Shown here piece after piece: positions 23,049 through 35,603 of a stretch of DNA of 64,000 bases (within the stretch, counting starts at the first letter, position 1; each line of letters begins with the position of its first letter). A program made the position numbers and the translations under genes. The notes beneath the pieces are model-generated. The model searched no databases. It was given only the letters and a program-made list of their open reading frames with translations, and was not told where the DNA came from. Source of the stretch: Epinephelus fuscoguttatus (Eukaryota; Chordata; Actinopteri; Perciformes; Serranidae); assembly GCF_011397635.1 (NCBI RefSeq), contig NC_064767.1, positions 16,407,537 through 16,471,536 of the forward strand, written 5' to 3'.

Positions 23049-26000
23049 GTAAGTATTCACAGTTATGTTGACAAACTATTAGACAATGGTTGCTATAGCG
23101 TCCGTGGCTCGGCGATGTGTGTAATCGTTCACCAACGCCATTAGTTTGTGTTGTTTTCCAGTGTCATCATCCTGTTGCTGGCTAGCTAGTATTGGTTCCG
23201 TCTATTTACCGGCAGGTATGGCTCAATCAGACTGTGCAGCTACAGCAACATGAAAACATGACTGGTGATTTTAAGATGGCCTCATGTGTTACAGCTGCAT
23301 ATGTGTTAAAAATCCAGTTGTAACACTATATATAACGAATCATATATACGATTATGTGTTGTATCAATATGAGAAATACCTGTTGGGAAAGTTTGAGTTC
23401 CAGGAAATACTCTGTAGTTAGCTACCTAGCATGTTAGCTAAACTGCCAAGTCAAGTGACTTCCGTGTGCTGGTGTCGCAAATGACTACAGTCACCTCCAT
23501 CTGTTACCTGATATCGGTTTAGTGGGCCATAAAAAATATGAACCTAACGCAGTGATTTTCTTATCTAGGTTACATTAAATCTTTTTGTTTTTGTCGTGTC
23601 TGCAATGCTAGATTAGCTCGTTAGCCACCTAGCTAATCTTACTGGCATTTAAGTCAATAGCGTTTCACAAAGTAACTGACGTGTATGAGTATTTTTCTTT
23701 TTTATTGGGCCTTAGAAACGCAGTCGAGGAGATTGCTCTGTGGTTAGGGTTTAGAAAGAAATACAAATGTTAAGAGCAAACGAAGCTAACGTCAGCACTG
23801 TTTACGTCCCTGTTCCTCTTGTCGAGACTTATAAAGTCGGCCTGGACAGGTGGATAGTTGCTGTTTACAAGTTTGCCTGCATTCCTGACATGCAGGAAGA
23901 GTAATGGCAGCGCTGTCGTTTAGCACCACCTGCCACGTCTTGTAAGGAATAAACAACTTAATTTACTCTCAGAATAAAAACTAGATTTGGAAGAATGCCT
24001 TGATTATGATCCAGTGCTTCTGATAGTATTGTCTTATGTGCGTTTCATGAAAATGTTATTCATTTGGCTAGCCTTTATTCTATATAGTAGATCACATTAC
24101 TGTCAGGCAGCAATTTATATTTTTTAAAAAGGAAATCCAGTATTTTTTAAATTAATCAACACATTATTTAGCGTATAAATATCCAAAAATAGTGAAAATG
24201 TCTATCACAATTTCTCAGAGCCCAACACGACGTCTTTAAAGCTAAAGTTTTGTTTAATCAACAGCAACAAAGCTCAAAGATTTTCAATATATATCTGACT
24301 ACAGCAAATCCTCTCATTTGAGAAGTTGTCACCAGAGTGTGTTTGGCATTTTTCCATGATAAATAATTTGACTTAACGTGCCCTAACCATAGTTTTGTCC
24401 AAATGTATTTGCACAGGAGGGCTTCCTATTAGGAGATGTAAGGCAAGAAGAGACTGTGAGCATCAGTGACACACAGATCAGCAGTGCAGAATTGCTCCAG
24501 GTAGTAGGTAAGACCTGAAACAAAACCAATAACATTGTGGTGTGTTGAGCAGTAAGTAACTGATCGATGCCAGTCTGTGACAGAAGCCTGAAGAGGCGGT
24601 AAAGAAGTCCATAGGATCACAACTGCGTTGGTCTTTTTCCCAGAAGACATTTTGATATATCATAGTGGGAAAAGCACAGGTGTAAAATAATGATAATAGT
24701 AACAATGATGGCTGATTGTTTTTAGGTGCTTCAGTGTCAAGGTCCTGGTACAGTGCTCGGGACACTTGAAAACAGCCAGAGCCATTGTTAAGGTTATTAA
24801 TAACACTTGTGCTTTACAAATACAGTTGTTACACAGCACATTTTTCAGTATCAGTCAAGCAGACTGATGACAACAGGGGACATTTAAAGAAGGGGCCACA
24901 CTCAGTTTGGGTGATTCTTGGTCAGCTTAAAGACAGGAGAGCCACTGGAATCAGTATAACATGTTCATCTGAAAATATGGCCATATGTTTAAAATATTAA
25001 CGATGGATCATACAGTTTTGCAGTTGTGTTGATTACATGGTTTTACTGTTTCCTGAATCTATCCTCTGCCCCCTCAGTCCTATTAGGAGAAGCATGTTTG
25101 GATGCATCTGAATGTGAATATGTGCCAATAAGCAGCTTTTTGCTGGGCTCTTATCCTTCTGCTTTAGTCACAGAAGTGCACAGATTTATGCTAATGAGTT
25201 CTGTTTAAAGTGGTTGAAATATGAGTGTGCTTGGTACGTGTTTTTGTGTTGTATACTAAGACAACTAAAACTAAAAGCCAATATAACAATCAGTAACAGA
25301 AGCGTTACTGTTTTGTGAGTTCAGGTTCACTGTTTGTGTCGCTTTAACGGCCAAAACATAAATTTTTTGGCCATACAAATTGCAGGTGCCTTTAGGAAAA
25401 TGATAAAGATACCTACGTGAATGACAGCCTTTAAAGAATTGCACCTATGATGGTATTTAACTGAAACATCTGTCACTGTTTGTTTCCAACAGAAATCCAT
25501 AACCATGATCCTTGTGCACAGTTATTTAGGTAAGATATGAGCTCGTTACTCTCGACCATCTACTAATATCATCAGTTATACATTCATGTAGAGTTGTTGA
25601 ACATACACTGCTGGAGGGGGACAAAAACGGTCAGCCAACAGCCGGCCATGTTCATTTAATTTTGGAAAACATAACAAAACTTTGCTGTAACACATGCATA
25701 ACAAGGTTAAGTAGTTGCATTTTATAGGAGCTGTTGTTACCTAATGCATATAGAGAGCCGAGAGCTCTGAGCACGTATTGTTGTTTTGTCCCTGACAGTT
25801 TAAATGGAAACATCACTTACCTTACATCCATTTTGGCACAGGCTGAATTAATTTGACATTGGACAGTAGATGGCCCCATCAGACAGGACTGGGTAAAGGA
25901 AGTAGGCCAAGGCAGCGGAGGAGTAGGAACATGATGAATCAGTCTCAACTTATGTGTTTGTTTGTTCTCCCTTTCATCAGCTTTTATGACTACGCAGGCA

Positions 26001-29000
26001 AAGTCAAAGAAGAAAATCTCAACAGCATTCTTAAAGATAGGCGGAAAGTGAGTGAATCGTCGTTTCAACATACATTGTGGCTGATGTCCTGCTGAATGTC
26101 AGAGATACTGTTAAACCGAGGCTACACTAACATGAATCTGAAATCGGGCATGAATTTAATTTTTTCAGATTTTTGATTTAAGTTGTATCATAAACTAACA
26201 AGTGATTGCAAACTATTAAGAGTGTGATTGATCGGTGTATATTAAAATATAAATTGAATTTAGCTGTGTGGAAAGTCCTGATTTCAACAAATATATTATA
26301 CTACATGTACAGTTGTATTGAAATAAATTATGCTGCCTTTTCTATTCGAAGTATTTTAAATAAGCAGCTGTACAGGTTTCATAATTATTAGTCTCAGTTT
26401 TGTGTTTGATTTTTGCTTCAACCTAAATGGGGTTTGATTTATGAGACTTAACTGGATTAAACGCATTTTAAAAGATCTGTTTCTTCGGCCGTGCAGAACG
26501 TCATTGGTTGGTACCGGTTCCGAAGGAACACGCAGCAGCAGATGTCGTTCAGGGAACAGATCATCCACAAACAGCTCACTCAGCTGCTTGGTGTGCCCGA
26601 CCTCGTCTTCCTTCTTTTCAGCTTCATCTCCACCGCCAACAGCTCCACGCACGCACTGGAGTATGTGCTCTTCAGACCTAACCGCAGGTAATAACTGCAT
26701 GTTGATCAACATGAGCAAACACACACGCAGTCGCTGTTTCTGTCTTTATTGTCTGATCAATAAATATTTACTCTTGTCTAGACTTTTGCTTTCCAGAGAG
26801 GCACCTCTCATGCTGCCTGCTATGTCCAAGTTTATTTCAGGATGGTCTGATTTGATCAGGATCAGGGCTGATAATAACCTTATGTAGTGGATTGGGTGGG
26901 AGTTATTAGGTGACTGACCCACAATTGAATACAGTTTATTTATCATCAATAAAACATAAAGGTTTTGCTACAAATATTCAGTCACTGTCCTCAAGTTACG
27001 TCACATAAAAATGATCTCAGTGAGATGCATGAAGTGAGGTATTTAGATTTAAAATTCAGGAAAGGGGAGCACTGGTATTGCATTGGCAGTGGATATTGGT
27101 AGATAACCTGAGCTGAGGTACTGGAATGGTCCATCCCGACTTTTGCACGTTCTGTTTTAAAATGTAGGTATTATGGTCGGAAAATGAGACATGACAAACT
27201 TGATGCAAATACATGTATTCATCCGGATTTAATATTTATATAAAGTAACACATTATTAACACTTTTTATAAAGTCAAAATGCAGAAATGGTAACTGTGGA
27301 GAGATTTATCTTTCATGCCATTTCAAGTATGCCATGCTTCAGCAGCGCTAACTGGCTGGCTAATCTCCTCTCAGTAGGTACAACCAGAGGATCACCCTCA
27401 CAATCCCAAACCTTGGCAACACGAGCCAGCAGGAATACAAAGTCTCCTCAGTGCCGAACACCTCACTCAACTACACCCAGGTCATCAAAGAGCATGGGTA
27501 AGGTTTGGATTCTCTCTTTGCACTGCGCCCGTGTTACTGCTAGCTCCCATTCTGGGGTCAGGAAGAGTTTAGAATATGTCTCCTCTGATATGCGTGGAGT
27601 TTGAACAGCCACCTGTTTTCACCTGACAGCATACTGCAGCTTCACCTTGAGGGCATAACGTGTGCATTGCCTCCGTGCCGGGGCCTCAGCTAATCCGTGG
27701 GAGTTGCTTTCCTTCCACAATCGCTTTTATGTTTGATGTGGTGAACTGCCGGCAGGGATTTAATCGTGTCTCCTTGGTAGTGTGCAGCCTCAGAACATCC
27801 AGCATTTGTGTGTGTGTGTGTATGTGTGTGCTAGTCCCAGTTTACACATGACACTGTGTGTCAGAAGTATACATGTGCGGGTGGCTGCCTGCAGTAGAAA
27901 GCTGGTATGTGACAGGTTACACATGCTTCTGCTTGTATTTCTGTGTCTTTGTATCTAAACTTAGACCCACTCTTTCTGTTTTAGAAAGGTTGAATACTGT
28001 GTGTCGGTGTCATTCAGACTGCAAAGGACTAAGCTAGGCCTGTCTATCCACCCTCCAATAAGATCACTATTATCACCTCAGCTCATTCAGCCGATGTTTT
28101 TGTGTGACAGCCAATAGAATTAGCTTGATTTATGATACAGAAAACGACCACAGTTTAACTTCTACATACATACCTTTACCGCTTGAATGCCTTTAAATTG
28201 TTTGATCTCAGTGAAGAAACTGGGTCAGCTTGTACTGTGTGGTGTGATTTATGACGTCTTAAATAATGTAATGGATATCTTTACTGGTAAATATCATTCC
28301 AGGGCTGAATTCTTTGACAAAGATGGTGTTATGAAGGATATCCGAACAATATTCCAAGTCTACAGTGCACTTCAAGATAAAGTGCAGGTGAGTCTGATAA
28401 TGGATAGCTGAGACAAGTAGTGAAATTGCTTGCTAAATGGCTTTGTTATTGCTTTCTGTGTGAGTTTTTCACCTGTTTGTCTTGTTTCCAGGCTGTGTGT
28501 GGGGAGGTAGAACAAAGTGAACGTGTGAAGGAGAAAATTCAAGAGGACGTGAACAAACTCAAACAGCAAATTGCTCTCAGGAAACGCAAGACGGCAGAAG
28601 AGGAGAGACGTACGTGCTTGTTTTGGATTCTGTGAAATGGAATTATGTCATTTAATTTAAAAAGTGTGCTGGTTTGAAACATAAACCAGCCTCAGATCAA
28701 TAGAAAACAGCAAAAATAAGAAAAGCTTCAGTTGCTCTGAGTTGATCCCTTACCCTCAGGCCTTTTTTAAATATTTGATCAGTCAACCGGCCAAACTTGA
28801 TTTTCTCACTGTATGTGCTAACACATTGTAAAAGTGTCCACATGCTGTACCCTTTTTACCACTTATATCTCTCTGTCCGACAGGGCTCCGTGAGGCCCAA
28901 AATGCAGACTCCCATCCCACTCCAGAGGAGAACACAGAACCTTCTGAGACGTCCCCTCTTTCCAGGATAACTTTCCACACACCCTCAGCTCCGGAGCGGC

Positions 29001-29449
29001 CCAGTACCTCACCTAACCCACCATCGTATTCTGACCCCTTGTCCCAGGATGACTCTCTGCTCTCCTCTTCTTCCCCACCTACCAGTGCTGCTCTACTGCC
29101 CCGGCCCCAAGCTGTGGGCTCTCCAGGACACCCTACCCCCGGCCCGCTGGGGATGGGTCTGGGTCTCGGGCTGGGCCTGGGCCTCAGCGCCACCTCTACA
29201 CCCGTCACCGCGTCCAGCACCCCGTACCTTGGCAATGGTGATGGGTCGAGCTCTGACTCGTTAGACAGACAAGCTGCAGGGCAGGAAGATGATGATGACG
29301 ATGAGGACGACGACGACGATGAGGACGAGGACAGTAGCGAATATGAGAACTTAGTGAGTGAAGCCAGTCATCTGCCAAGCGTTTTAACGCAAGGCCGACC
29401 AGCCGCCCTCAGTCCAGACGGGGACGCTCGTGGCTCACAGACCACATAG
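22977..29449 (+). CDS. abraxas2: ABRAXAS2 (FAM175B, Abro1), BRISC scaffold subunit, complete nine-exon gene
   Basis: Scaffold of the cytoplasmic BRISC complex, which holds the K63-specific deubiquitinase BRCC36. Coding exons 22977-23048, 24417-24507, 25493-25529, 25981-26047, 26497-26687, 27378-27497, 28303-28387, 28492-28609 and 28884-29449 join in frame to 1347 nt (448 aa; human about 415). Start [20 protein letters not shown] is nearly identical to human. The MPN-minus domain covers about residues 7-150 ([41 protein letters not shown]). A coiled coil lies at about 205-262 and a disordered tail at 262-448. The tail has a Gly/Leu repeat and a run of about 19 Asp/Glu, longer than I recall in human. 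It ends GSQTT with no SPxF motif, which separates it from Abraxas1. Confidence 0.96.
24100..24385. repeat. Diverged interspersed repeat (family R1) in abraxas2 intron 1
   Basis: Contains CACAATTTCTCAGAGCCCAA and AGCAAATCCTCTCATTTGAGAAG followed by TTTGGCATTTTT. The same ordered words recur near 36560-36860, so both derive from one family, likely a hAT MITE. Confidence 0.5.
24417..24507 (+). CDS. abraxas2: abraxas2 coding exon 2
   Basis: Acceptor GCACAG, donor GTAAGA. Encodes [20 protein letters not shown] then [10 protein letters not shown]. Confidence 0.94.
25493..25529 (+). CDS. abraxas2: abraxas2 coding exon 3 (37-bp micro-exon)
   Basis: Acceptor CCAACAG, donor GTAAGA. Encodes [12 protein letters not shown] with split codons at both ends, matching human EIHNHQPCSKLF. 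Too short for ORF finders. Confidence 0.93.
25981..26047 (+). CDS. abraxas2: abraxas2 coding exon 4
   Basis: Acceptor CATCAG, donor GTGAGT. Encodes [20 protein letters not shown] then RK. Confidence 0.94.
26497..26687 (+). CDS. abraxas2: abraxas2 coding exon 5
   Basis: Acceptor GTGCAG, donor GTAATA. Encodes [20 protein letters not shown] through [20 protein letters not shown] to LFRPNR; the most conserved part of the MPN-like fold. Confidence 0.96.
27378..27497 (+). CDS. abraxas2: abraxas2 coding exon 6
   Basis: Acceptor CAGTAG, donor GTAAGG. Encodes [20 protein letters not shown] and KVSSVPNTS...QVIKEHG. Confidence 0.94.
28303..28387 (+). CDS. abraxas2: abraxas2 coding exon 7
   Basis: Acceptor TTCCAG, donor GTGAGT. 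Encodes [20 protein letters not shown] then SALQDKVQ, entering the coiled-coil region. Confidence 0.95.
28492..28609 (+). CDS. abraxas2: abraxas2 coding exon 8 (coiled coil)
   Basis: Acceptor TTCCAG, donor GTACGT. Encodes [20 protein letters not shown] and [19 protein letters not shown], heptad-like and highly charged; in human this region mediates KIAA0157/BRCC36 assembly contacts. Confidence 0.94.
28884..29449 (+). CDS. abraxas2: abraxas2 coding exon 9, disordered tail and stop
   Basis: Acceptor GACAG. Pro/Ser/Thr-rich tail containing [11 protein letters not shown] (shared with human PRPQAVGS), a [12 protein letters not shown] repeat, an Asp/Glu run encoded by GAT/GAC/GAG repeats, SSEYENL (human SDYENL) and a TAG at 29447-29449. 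Confidence 0.93.
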
Positions 29450-30177
29450 AGACATGCCACAAGGTGTGTACGGGACACGATTAAGTGACGCACCTTGAGA
29501 GGTGGGCATCTCAAGCAATCAAAGATAGACAAATATAGACAAAAGAAGTGCCAGTCCTGAAAGTGAAAGGCATGCACAGGTGGTGTCCCGCTGTGAGTGT
29601 TTCTTGTCTTAGGCTGATCTCCATTTTAAGGGGAAACTATGCTAGGCTTTGCAGGCTTAATAGGTGTGTCTCACTGGGGGAAAAAGTCATCCGTTTTCAG
29701 TTTTTGTTTTTGGAATGGGGTCAGTCCGGGTACTTCAGTGTGGATGTTTGGCTCCCTCAAAGACAGGCCCTGCTTCGTGCTTTCTGTATGTTTTTCTTTC
29801 ACATCTGCATCACCATCTCTTGAGCACCCACTCTTGCATTACCTCTTGCACTATTTTTTGCCTTTTTTTTTTTTTTTTTTTTTTAACAAACCATGAAAGA
29901 AAAGCAAAGGGAGAATATTCTGCGGCCTTCAAACAGTTTTTTTTTTTAAAATAAGTAGGCAAATGGTTGTTAACTTTTTATTTTTGAATATGAAAAAGTG
30001 ATATATATGTCACTAGAATTTCTGTATCATGCACATTTCTCTCATTTGATTTTGGATTTTATTAGATTTTTTTTCCATGTTCCACAGTCTTTAATTAATC
30101 ATATAGCTGCCTATTTAAATGATGAAGTATAGATTTCAAACAAAATTTACTCTGCCACTTCTATAATGGGTGCTTTA

Positions 30178-30202
30178 TATATACATATATATATATATAT
30201 AT
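30178..30202. repeat. Short (TA)n microsatellite
   Basis: About a dozen TA units with one interruption, in the presumed abraxas2 3' UTR. Confidence 0.9.
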
Positions 30203-31744
30203 TTTGTCAGATTAATAGTTAATCTAATTTGATTGACAAGAATGTCAATGTCTTGTTCCTCTTGGTTAACACTGAAATTGTATGCGCTTTGCTGCACTTA
30301 ACAAAATTTAAGATTTCTTTATTATTGTGCTATACCAATGCTGTCATGTTGTGCCACTTGAGTAGTCGTCTTCGACCACCCTGAGCCAAACTCGGCTCAG
30401 CTTTTGTGTGATGTACGGGGCTCACAGGGCAAACACAATGTACTGTAGCTTTACTAACCAGATGCTTAAGGTTCCCTTCTGCTGCTGCAACACAGAGAGC
30501 TACCACTAAAAAAAACTGCATCTGTCTGTTCTTCATATAAAAACCTGGCTGCTACTTCAACTTCACAGTGCTGGTTGTCTCCAATACTACTGACCGTGAT
30601 CATATAACCACTTCAAGCTCACTTCTCACTGACTTGTTCTCTATTAAAGTCATAATGGAAGGCTGATACCCCCTGTAGTGTGTGAATTGTAACCTTGGGA
30701 ACAGAGCGAGCGATCACCTTCCCGTCTTGGCATAGCGGACAGCAGACCTCATGTATTCTGACCTGGTTGGGTCAATGTTACGTGTATGGACCTGGATAAT
30801 GTGATGAAAACACCATGACCTTGCTTCAGTATACAGTGCCTTTCACTCAGGGCAGTTTCTATCTGCACACATTCACAGATCTCTCTCGAGGGGTAAAATG
30901 ATGACAAACTGAATTGTGTTTGCAATAATCAACTTCCAGCTTTGTTTTTTTTTTTTTTGTTAGTCCTGCAGATATATGCGTCCTTTCCCATGATGTGTTT
31001 TGTCTACCTGAAACATCCCTCACTGCTTCCAGAAGCTGTTTTCCTGTCTTACTTTCACTGATGACTTAAGCGGATCTGCATCTCATGGTTGCAGCTGTGA
31101 CTTTGCTTTATTATTTTTTTTTAAAAAACTGGAATTACAAATGTAAAGTCAGAGGGAATCTGCTTAGTAACTGATACTTCCTGCAAGGCACAGGTGGCAT
31201 AATGAGCACGACTGACACGGGCTGTTTGAAGACACGGTGTGGATTGAATGGGGGTGCTGAATGTAGGACACCCTCCTTGCATGGACCGGTCAATTCTAGA
31301 CACTGTTATATTCAGTACGGACAGACAATTGCACTGCGCATGGAGGACGTCTTAACATCGGCAGGTTGCACTCACAAATGAAGACATGTTGTAGTGGGAG
31401 AAGCTTTGCCTTGTGAACAAGCTCCGCTTTATTTACACGTCCTGTTTGTATGCCATGTTTTTAGCCTCATTTCATTTGCCCTGATGTGTAATGCCAATGC
31501 ATCACTTGTCGGGAACTGGCACTCAAAATGTTACTTAATAATCACCCAGAGTAACACAATCACACAATGTTAAAAGAAATGACAAAAATTTGTTAGGATT
31601 ATGGTTTCCTTTGAGTACTGGAATATAATAAGGAAATATATAATGAATGTATAGTAGACAAGGGAGGGGGGAGGGGGGTAGCATTTAAACAGCACTTACT
31701 GTATAAGCTTGTCTCAGTTGAGTGTTGTGGTGGTATAGAGCAGC

Positions 31745-31925
31745 AGTTCTCAATGTTGGTCCTCACTCGTAATCCTTACCCTCAGCTCCGAGATGATTGC
31801 TTTTTAAGTCTTTCTTTCTGGCATCCCCAGGTTTAACCCTGACTTGATGGCCGGGATGAAAACCAGCAGGGCTCAGGGGCTGAGGGCCGCTAGTTTTTTA
31901 AGAGTGCGAGGACCAACATTGTCAG
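31745..31925. repeat. Short hairpin MITE in the abraxas2 3' UTR
   Basis: CAATGTTGGTCCTC at 31751-31764 and its exact reverse complement at 31908-31921 frame a region with GAAAACCAGCAGGGCT, a layout common in fish MITEs. No coding capacity. If transcribed it could fold into a long imperfect hairpin. Confidence 0.6.
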
Positions 31926-32170
31926 GATCCTATACCTTTCAAGCTCCAACATAGTACAAATATACACTCATGTACTCTTACTGTATGGGGTGACCCTTCC
32001 CTTTCCTCCCCCGAGTGGGCCATTGCAACATCAACACCTCCCTGAAAGCACAAAGTCCAGTGCACAGCTTCGAGCTTCTCAGCTTTTATCTGGATTTGTG
32101 TACTTGATTGAAAGTAGACCAAGGACTTGCTTGGACGAGCACAGAGAATATGGTTCTTAAAGTGGGGGAT

Positions 32171-32176
32171 AATAAA
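32171..32176 (+). terminator. abraxas2: Candidate abraxas2 polyadenylation signal
   Basis: AATAAA in GGGGGATAATAAATGAG. The next plus-strand gene's promoter begins about 0.7 kb downstream. Confidence 0.4.
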
Positions 32177-32859
32177 TGAGACATGCATATGTGACTTGAT
32201 GTGCTTTTGTTTTCTTATTGCAGAAAAGTACCACTAATGTGATTTTGCAATGCCTTAAAATGTATGTGGTTACATTTAAAAAAAAAAAAAAAACGTTTTG
32301 CAGGTTAATAAGAGAGCATAAAACGACAAGAAGCCATTTTTAGTCTCCTCTGAAGACTTGTGCAAAACCACATCTTGTAATTTAATTTTGGATGTGTATA
32401 TCTATGCGCAAAACCTACTGGTGCTTGTGTCAATGACATCACATCGGGGGGACGGGCTTTCCTGTAAACAAGACTTGCATCAATGCATATATTTTCCCAG
32501 GTGAACAAATTATTGGATAAACGTGCAAATTAATTTTCTCCTTCGAAATGCGTGCAGACGCCCCCGTGCACATTAATAACACCGGAGCGCTGAGAACTGT
32601 TGCTCAAGCTGTCATGCATTTACTGCAGACTGCTTGCTGCAGTATTTTTACGATGACATCATCCCCTTATCTCTTTTGAGGGGATACCACGTGGTCGCTT
32701 GCCAAAGATGCAACAAATTGCGATGCGCGAGTGAAAAAGAAAAGTGTTTTCACAGTGACTAACCGGAGCCGTCGCCTAAAAGGAATTAAAATGTGAACGG
32801 ATTTTGCCGTTTGTTATTAAAGTGACATTCGAGCCTGTTTTGCTCTCACGGAGCCTTTT

Positions 32860-33364
32860 AACAGTTGGAATGAGAGACGTGGAATCTGATTGGCCGGCGT
32901 CAGGGATACACAGCAACCCACCAATCAGATCAGTTGGCAGATTCAGGTGGTAAATCCTGACCCTGCCTCTGACTGTAACACGGCCCAGAGCTCTGTGCTC
33001 TCCCTCGTAGTGTATTTTCAAGCCCTGCCTCGGTTGCTTCCCTTCCCCTGTTCCGCCATTAAAGCCCGTCAGCTTGGCGTTTGGGAATCGGGGAAGAGGA
33101 TGAAAATGATTTAAGGCGTCCAAGCGGACGGCCCCGAGGGACGGGACTAGGGGGGGCTCTCGCCCGCGGAATGTATGGACCTTCAGCTGCCAACTAAACG
33201 GCGCCCCAAAGAAGTAAATATGCGGTTAGTGTCGGCCAAGTGAGAGAAGCCTGAGTTCGGATCGGAGTGGGTTTCTCTGGACGCTGGAGGGGGGACGCTC
33301 GGAGAAGCTCCATTTGTTTTGGCTTCGGTGGGAGACTGAGGAGTGTAAACACAGCAAAGCAAAG
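32860..33364 (+). promoter_or_regulatory. zranb1: zranb1 promoter and noncoding exon 1
   Basis: A CpG-rich patch with two opposite CCAAT boxes, ATTGG at 32889-32893 and CCAAT at 32921-32925. It is followed by GC-rich sequence and a clear donor AAAG|GTAAGC, so exon 1 ends at 33364. No TATA box was recognised. The start site is probably between about 33000 and 33200 but cannot be fixed from sequence. Confidence 0.65.
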
Positions 33365-34536
33365 GTAAGCGTTGAGTGTGTCTTCTTGTGGAGTTGATAG
33401 GGCCTCTCCAACGGTTACAGGCGGACCGGGGGCAAAACATAATCCCGTAACGTTAGCGAGCAGCCAGCCAGCTAGCTTGGCTGTAATTCCTGACTGGCAA
33501 CGGAACCAACGTATCCTATAGTTGTCATGTAGGAGAAACGGCTAGCTCTGTAAACAGTATAGCATTAGTAGCTAGTTTATTTAAGTAATGTTAGCCGTTA
33601 ACACACACAACAAAAGTCAGTTGAATGTATGAATTGTGAGCACGACATTTGCTAGTCACGAGTAAACAGGTTGAACGTGACCACCGTGGCTGTTAAACAC
33701 GGGCAACATTCCGCTTTTGATATTAATTTTTGGCTAGCTTTACACACATAACCCGCAGCTTTCCACCGGAGGAATCGTGTCCCCCCAAATGTGTTGAATA
33801 CCTCACGGTGTGTTGGTAAACTTGGAGGCGTGGTGTAAACACAGCAACTACAGCCAACTCCTCTGCGAGCTGTCCCAGCCAGCCAACTTTATCTTATTAG
33901 TCCTTGTCTCGTAAATTATGCTCGCAATGTAACACAGGCACATATGGTTTGAGTCATTCGGTTTCATATGTAGGTAATAGGGCTTTGGGGCGAATTCAAT
34001 TTCAGTGCATCAGTAAGTGTCTTAACCAGTCACGCGCCTCCCTGCTTGGTGTCTGGTTTCATATGTCCTTGTATCTTGTTACCCAGCTCGGTTGTAGGGG
34101 ACACTTGCCCAGTGTATGTAACTTACTGTATGTGTTCAAAGCCAGTGTCAGGTTTTAATGGAGCCGTGGAGATTCAGCGCTGCACTCCAGTCCCTGCACT
34201 TTTCTGTCTGTGTGACAAAGTTAAATATTGCTTCCTTATTAGTGCCTGGTCAGGAGCAAACAGCACTGTAAATTTTTGCAAGTGTCTGACAGTAAATGGT
34301 ACTGAGTGACACAGGTGGCTGTAATAAAGCATGCTTTGTCATGGTTTTAAGAGAGATTTACAACTGGAAACATGGAAAGTTGAGAAACATATTTTGTCTC
34401 AAGTGTACTGTTAATCAGTTTACCTTTGAGTTATGAGATTTTCTTTTTAATTATGTTGTGTAGTGCAATATGTTTATTTGGCATCACATCAGAGTGTTTT
34501 GCTAAAATGCCCTGTGTTTTTTTCTTTGCACCCCAG

Positions 34537-34630
34537 TGTACTGCTTGCTGTGTGATCTCCTTAAGAGTGGATCTGCCGAGCTGAGAACCCCTCTGAACGG
34601 CAGGAATCCTCCCTCAGCGGCGGTGCGACG
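34537..34630 (+). other. zranb1: zranb1 5' UTR part of exon 2
   Basis: CCCCAG acceptor at 34531-34536, then 94 leader bases to the ATG at 34631 (context GCGACGATGA). Confidence 0.7.
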
Positions 34631-35603
34631 ATGACCGAGCTGGTTGCCAAGTGGGCCTGTGAATACTGCACATACGAGAACTGGCCGTCAGCCATCAAGT
34701 GCACCATGTGCCGCGCTCAGAGGCCCAGCGGGGGTGCCATCATTACTGAGGAGCCCTTCAAGAGCAGCCCTGCTCTGGATGCCAGTCTGCACCAGTGGGA
34801 CCCTGCAGACCTCAGCAACAGCCCAACCCAGGGAGGCTCCAGCTTACTTATTTGTCCAGACTCCAGCGCCCGACCCCGTGTCCGCATCGCTGATGTACCT
34901 GAGACCAGTAGCAAGTGGTCGTGCCACATGTGCACCTACTTGAACTGGCCTCGGGCTATCCGTTGTACCCAGTGCCTGTGCCAGAGGCAACAGGCTCAAC
35001 AACAGCAGCATGGGCAACATGCAACGCATCAAGGACATCACACCCAGCAGCCACGCAGCCCCACAGAATCACCCCAGACCTCAGGCTCTGGATGCCGCCC
35101 TGCTCCCCCAGCCACCACTACAGACCCCTGTGAGGAATATAATGACCGAAACAGGCTCAACACTCACGCACAGCACTGGACCTGCACTGCCTGCACTTAC
35201 GAGAACTGGGCCAAGGCACTCAAATGTGTGGTGTGCGACCACCCCAGGCCAAACAGCCTACTAGCTGAACCTATCAAACTGGCGTCAGAGCCTGAGAGCC
35301 AACAGCCCTCCTCAAAACTTAATGAACAGGACAGGGACAACAGGAGGGGTGTTGTTGGGCATGTGGTCGGGCAAGGAGTAGGGAGTGTGGTAAGTGGCGT
35401 GGGGGGTTGTAGCAGCAGCCAAAGGAGGTCACCCCCGACCTCAAAACGTGAGTCAGAGGTGAAAATGGACTTTCAGAGGATTGAACTGGCGTCAGGGGCT
35501 GGGATTGGGAGCAAAGAGGAGCTGGAGGTGGATTTCAAAAAACTGAAGCAGATTAAGAACAGGATGAGAAGGACTGATTGGCTCTTCCTCAATGCCTGCG
35601 TCG
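34631..35603 (+). CDS. zranb1: zranb1 coding exon 1 (three NZF fingers)
   Basis: 973 bases from ATG to donor GTGAGT after GCC TGC GTC G. Carries all three Npl4-type zinc fingers, a Gln/His-rich linker after finger 2, a Gly/Val-rich linker after finger 3 and the conserved RRSPPTSKRESEVKMDFQRI to NRMRRTDWLFLNACV. Confidence 0.97.

Larger units (their letters stand above)
29450..32195 (+). other. abraxas2: abraxas2 3' UTR (probable, about 2.7 kb)
   Basis: No ORF of note follows the stop. The strongest plus-strand signal is AATAAA at 32171-32176; an ATTAAA near 30643 could give a shorter form. The segment has a T-run near 29863-29884, a (TA)n patch at about 30178-30202 and an inverted-repeat insertion at 31745-31925. 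The true end needs transcript data. Confidence 0.45.

Noticed and set aside
28783-29235. 150-residue minus-strand ORF opposite abraxas2 exon 9
   Set aside because: Antisense shadow of the GC-rich disordered tail; the plus frame is clearly the real one.
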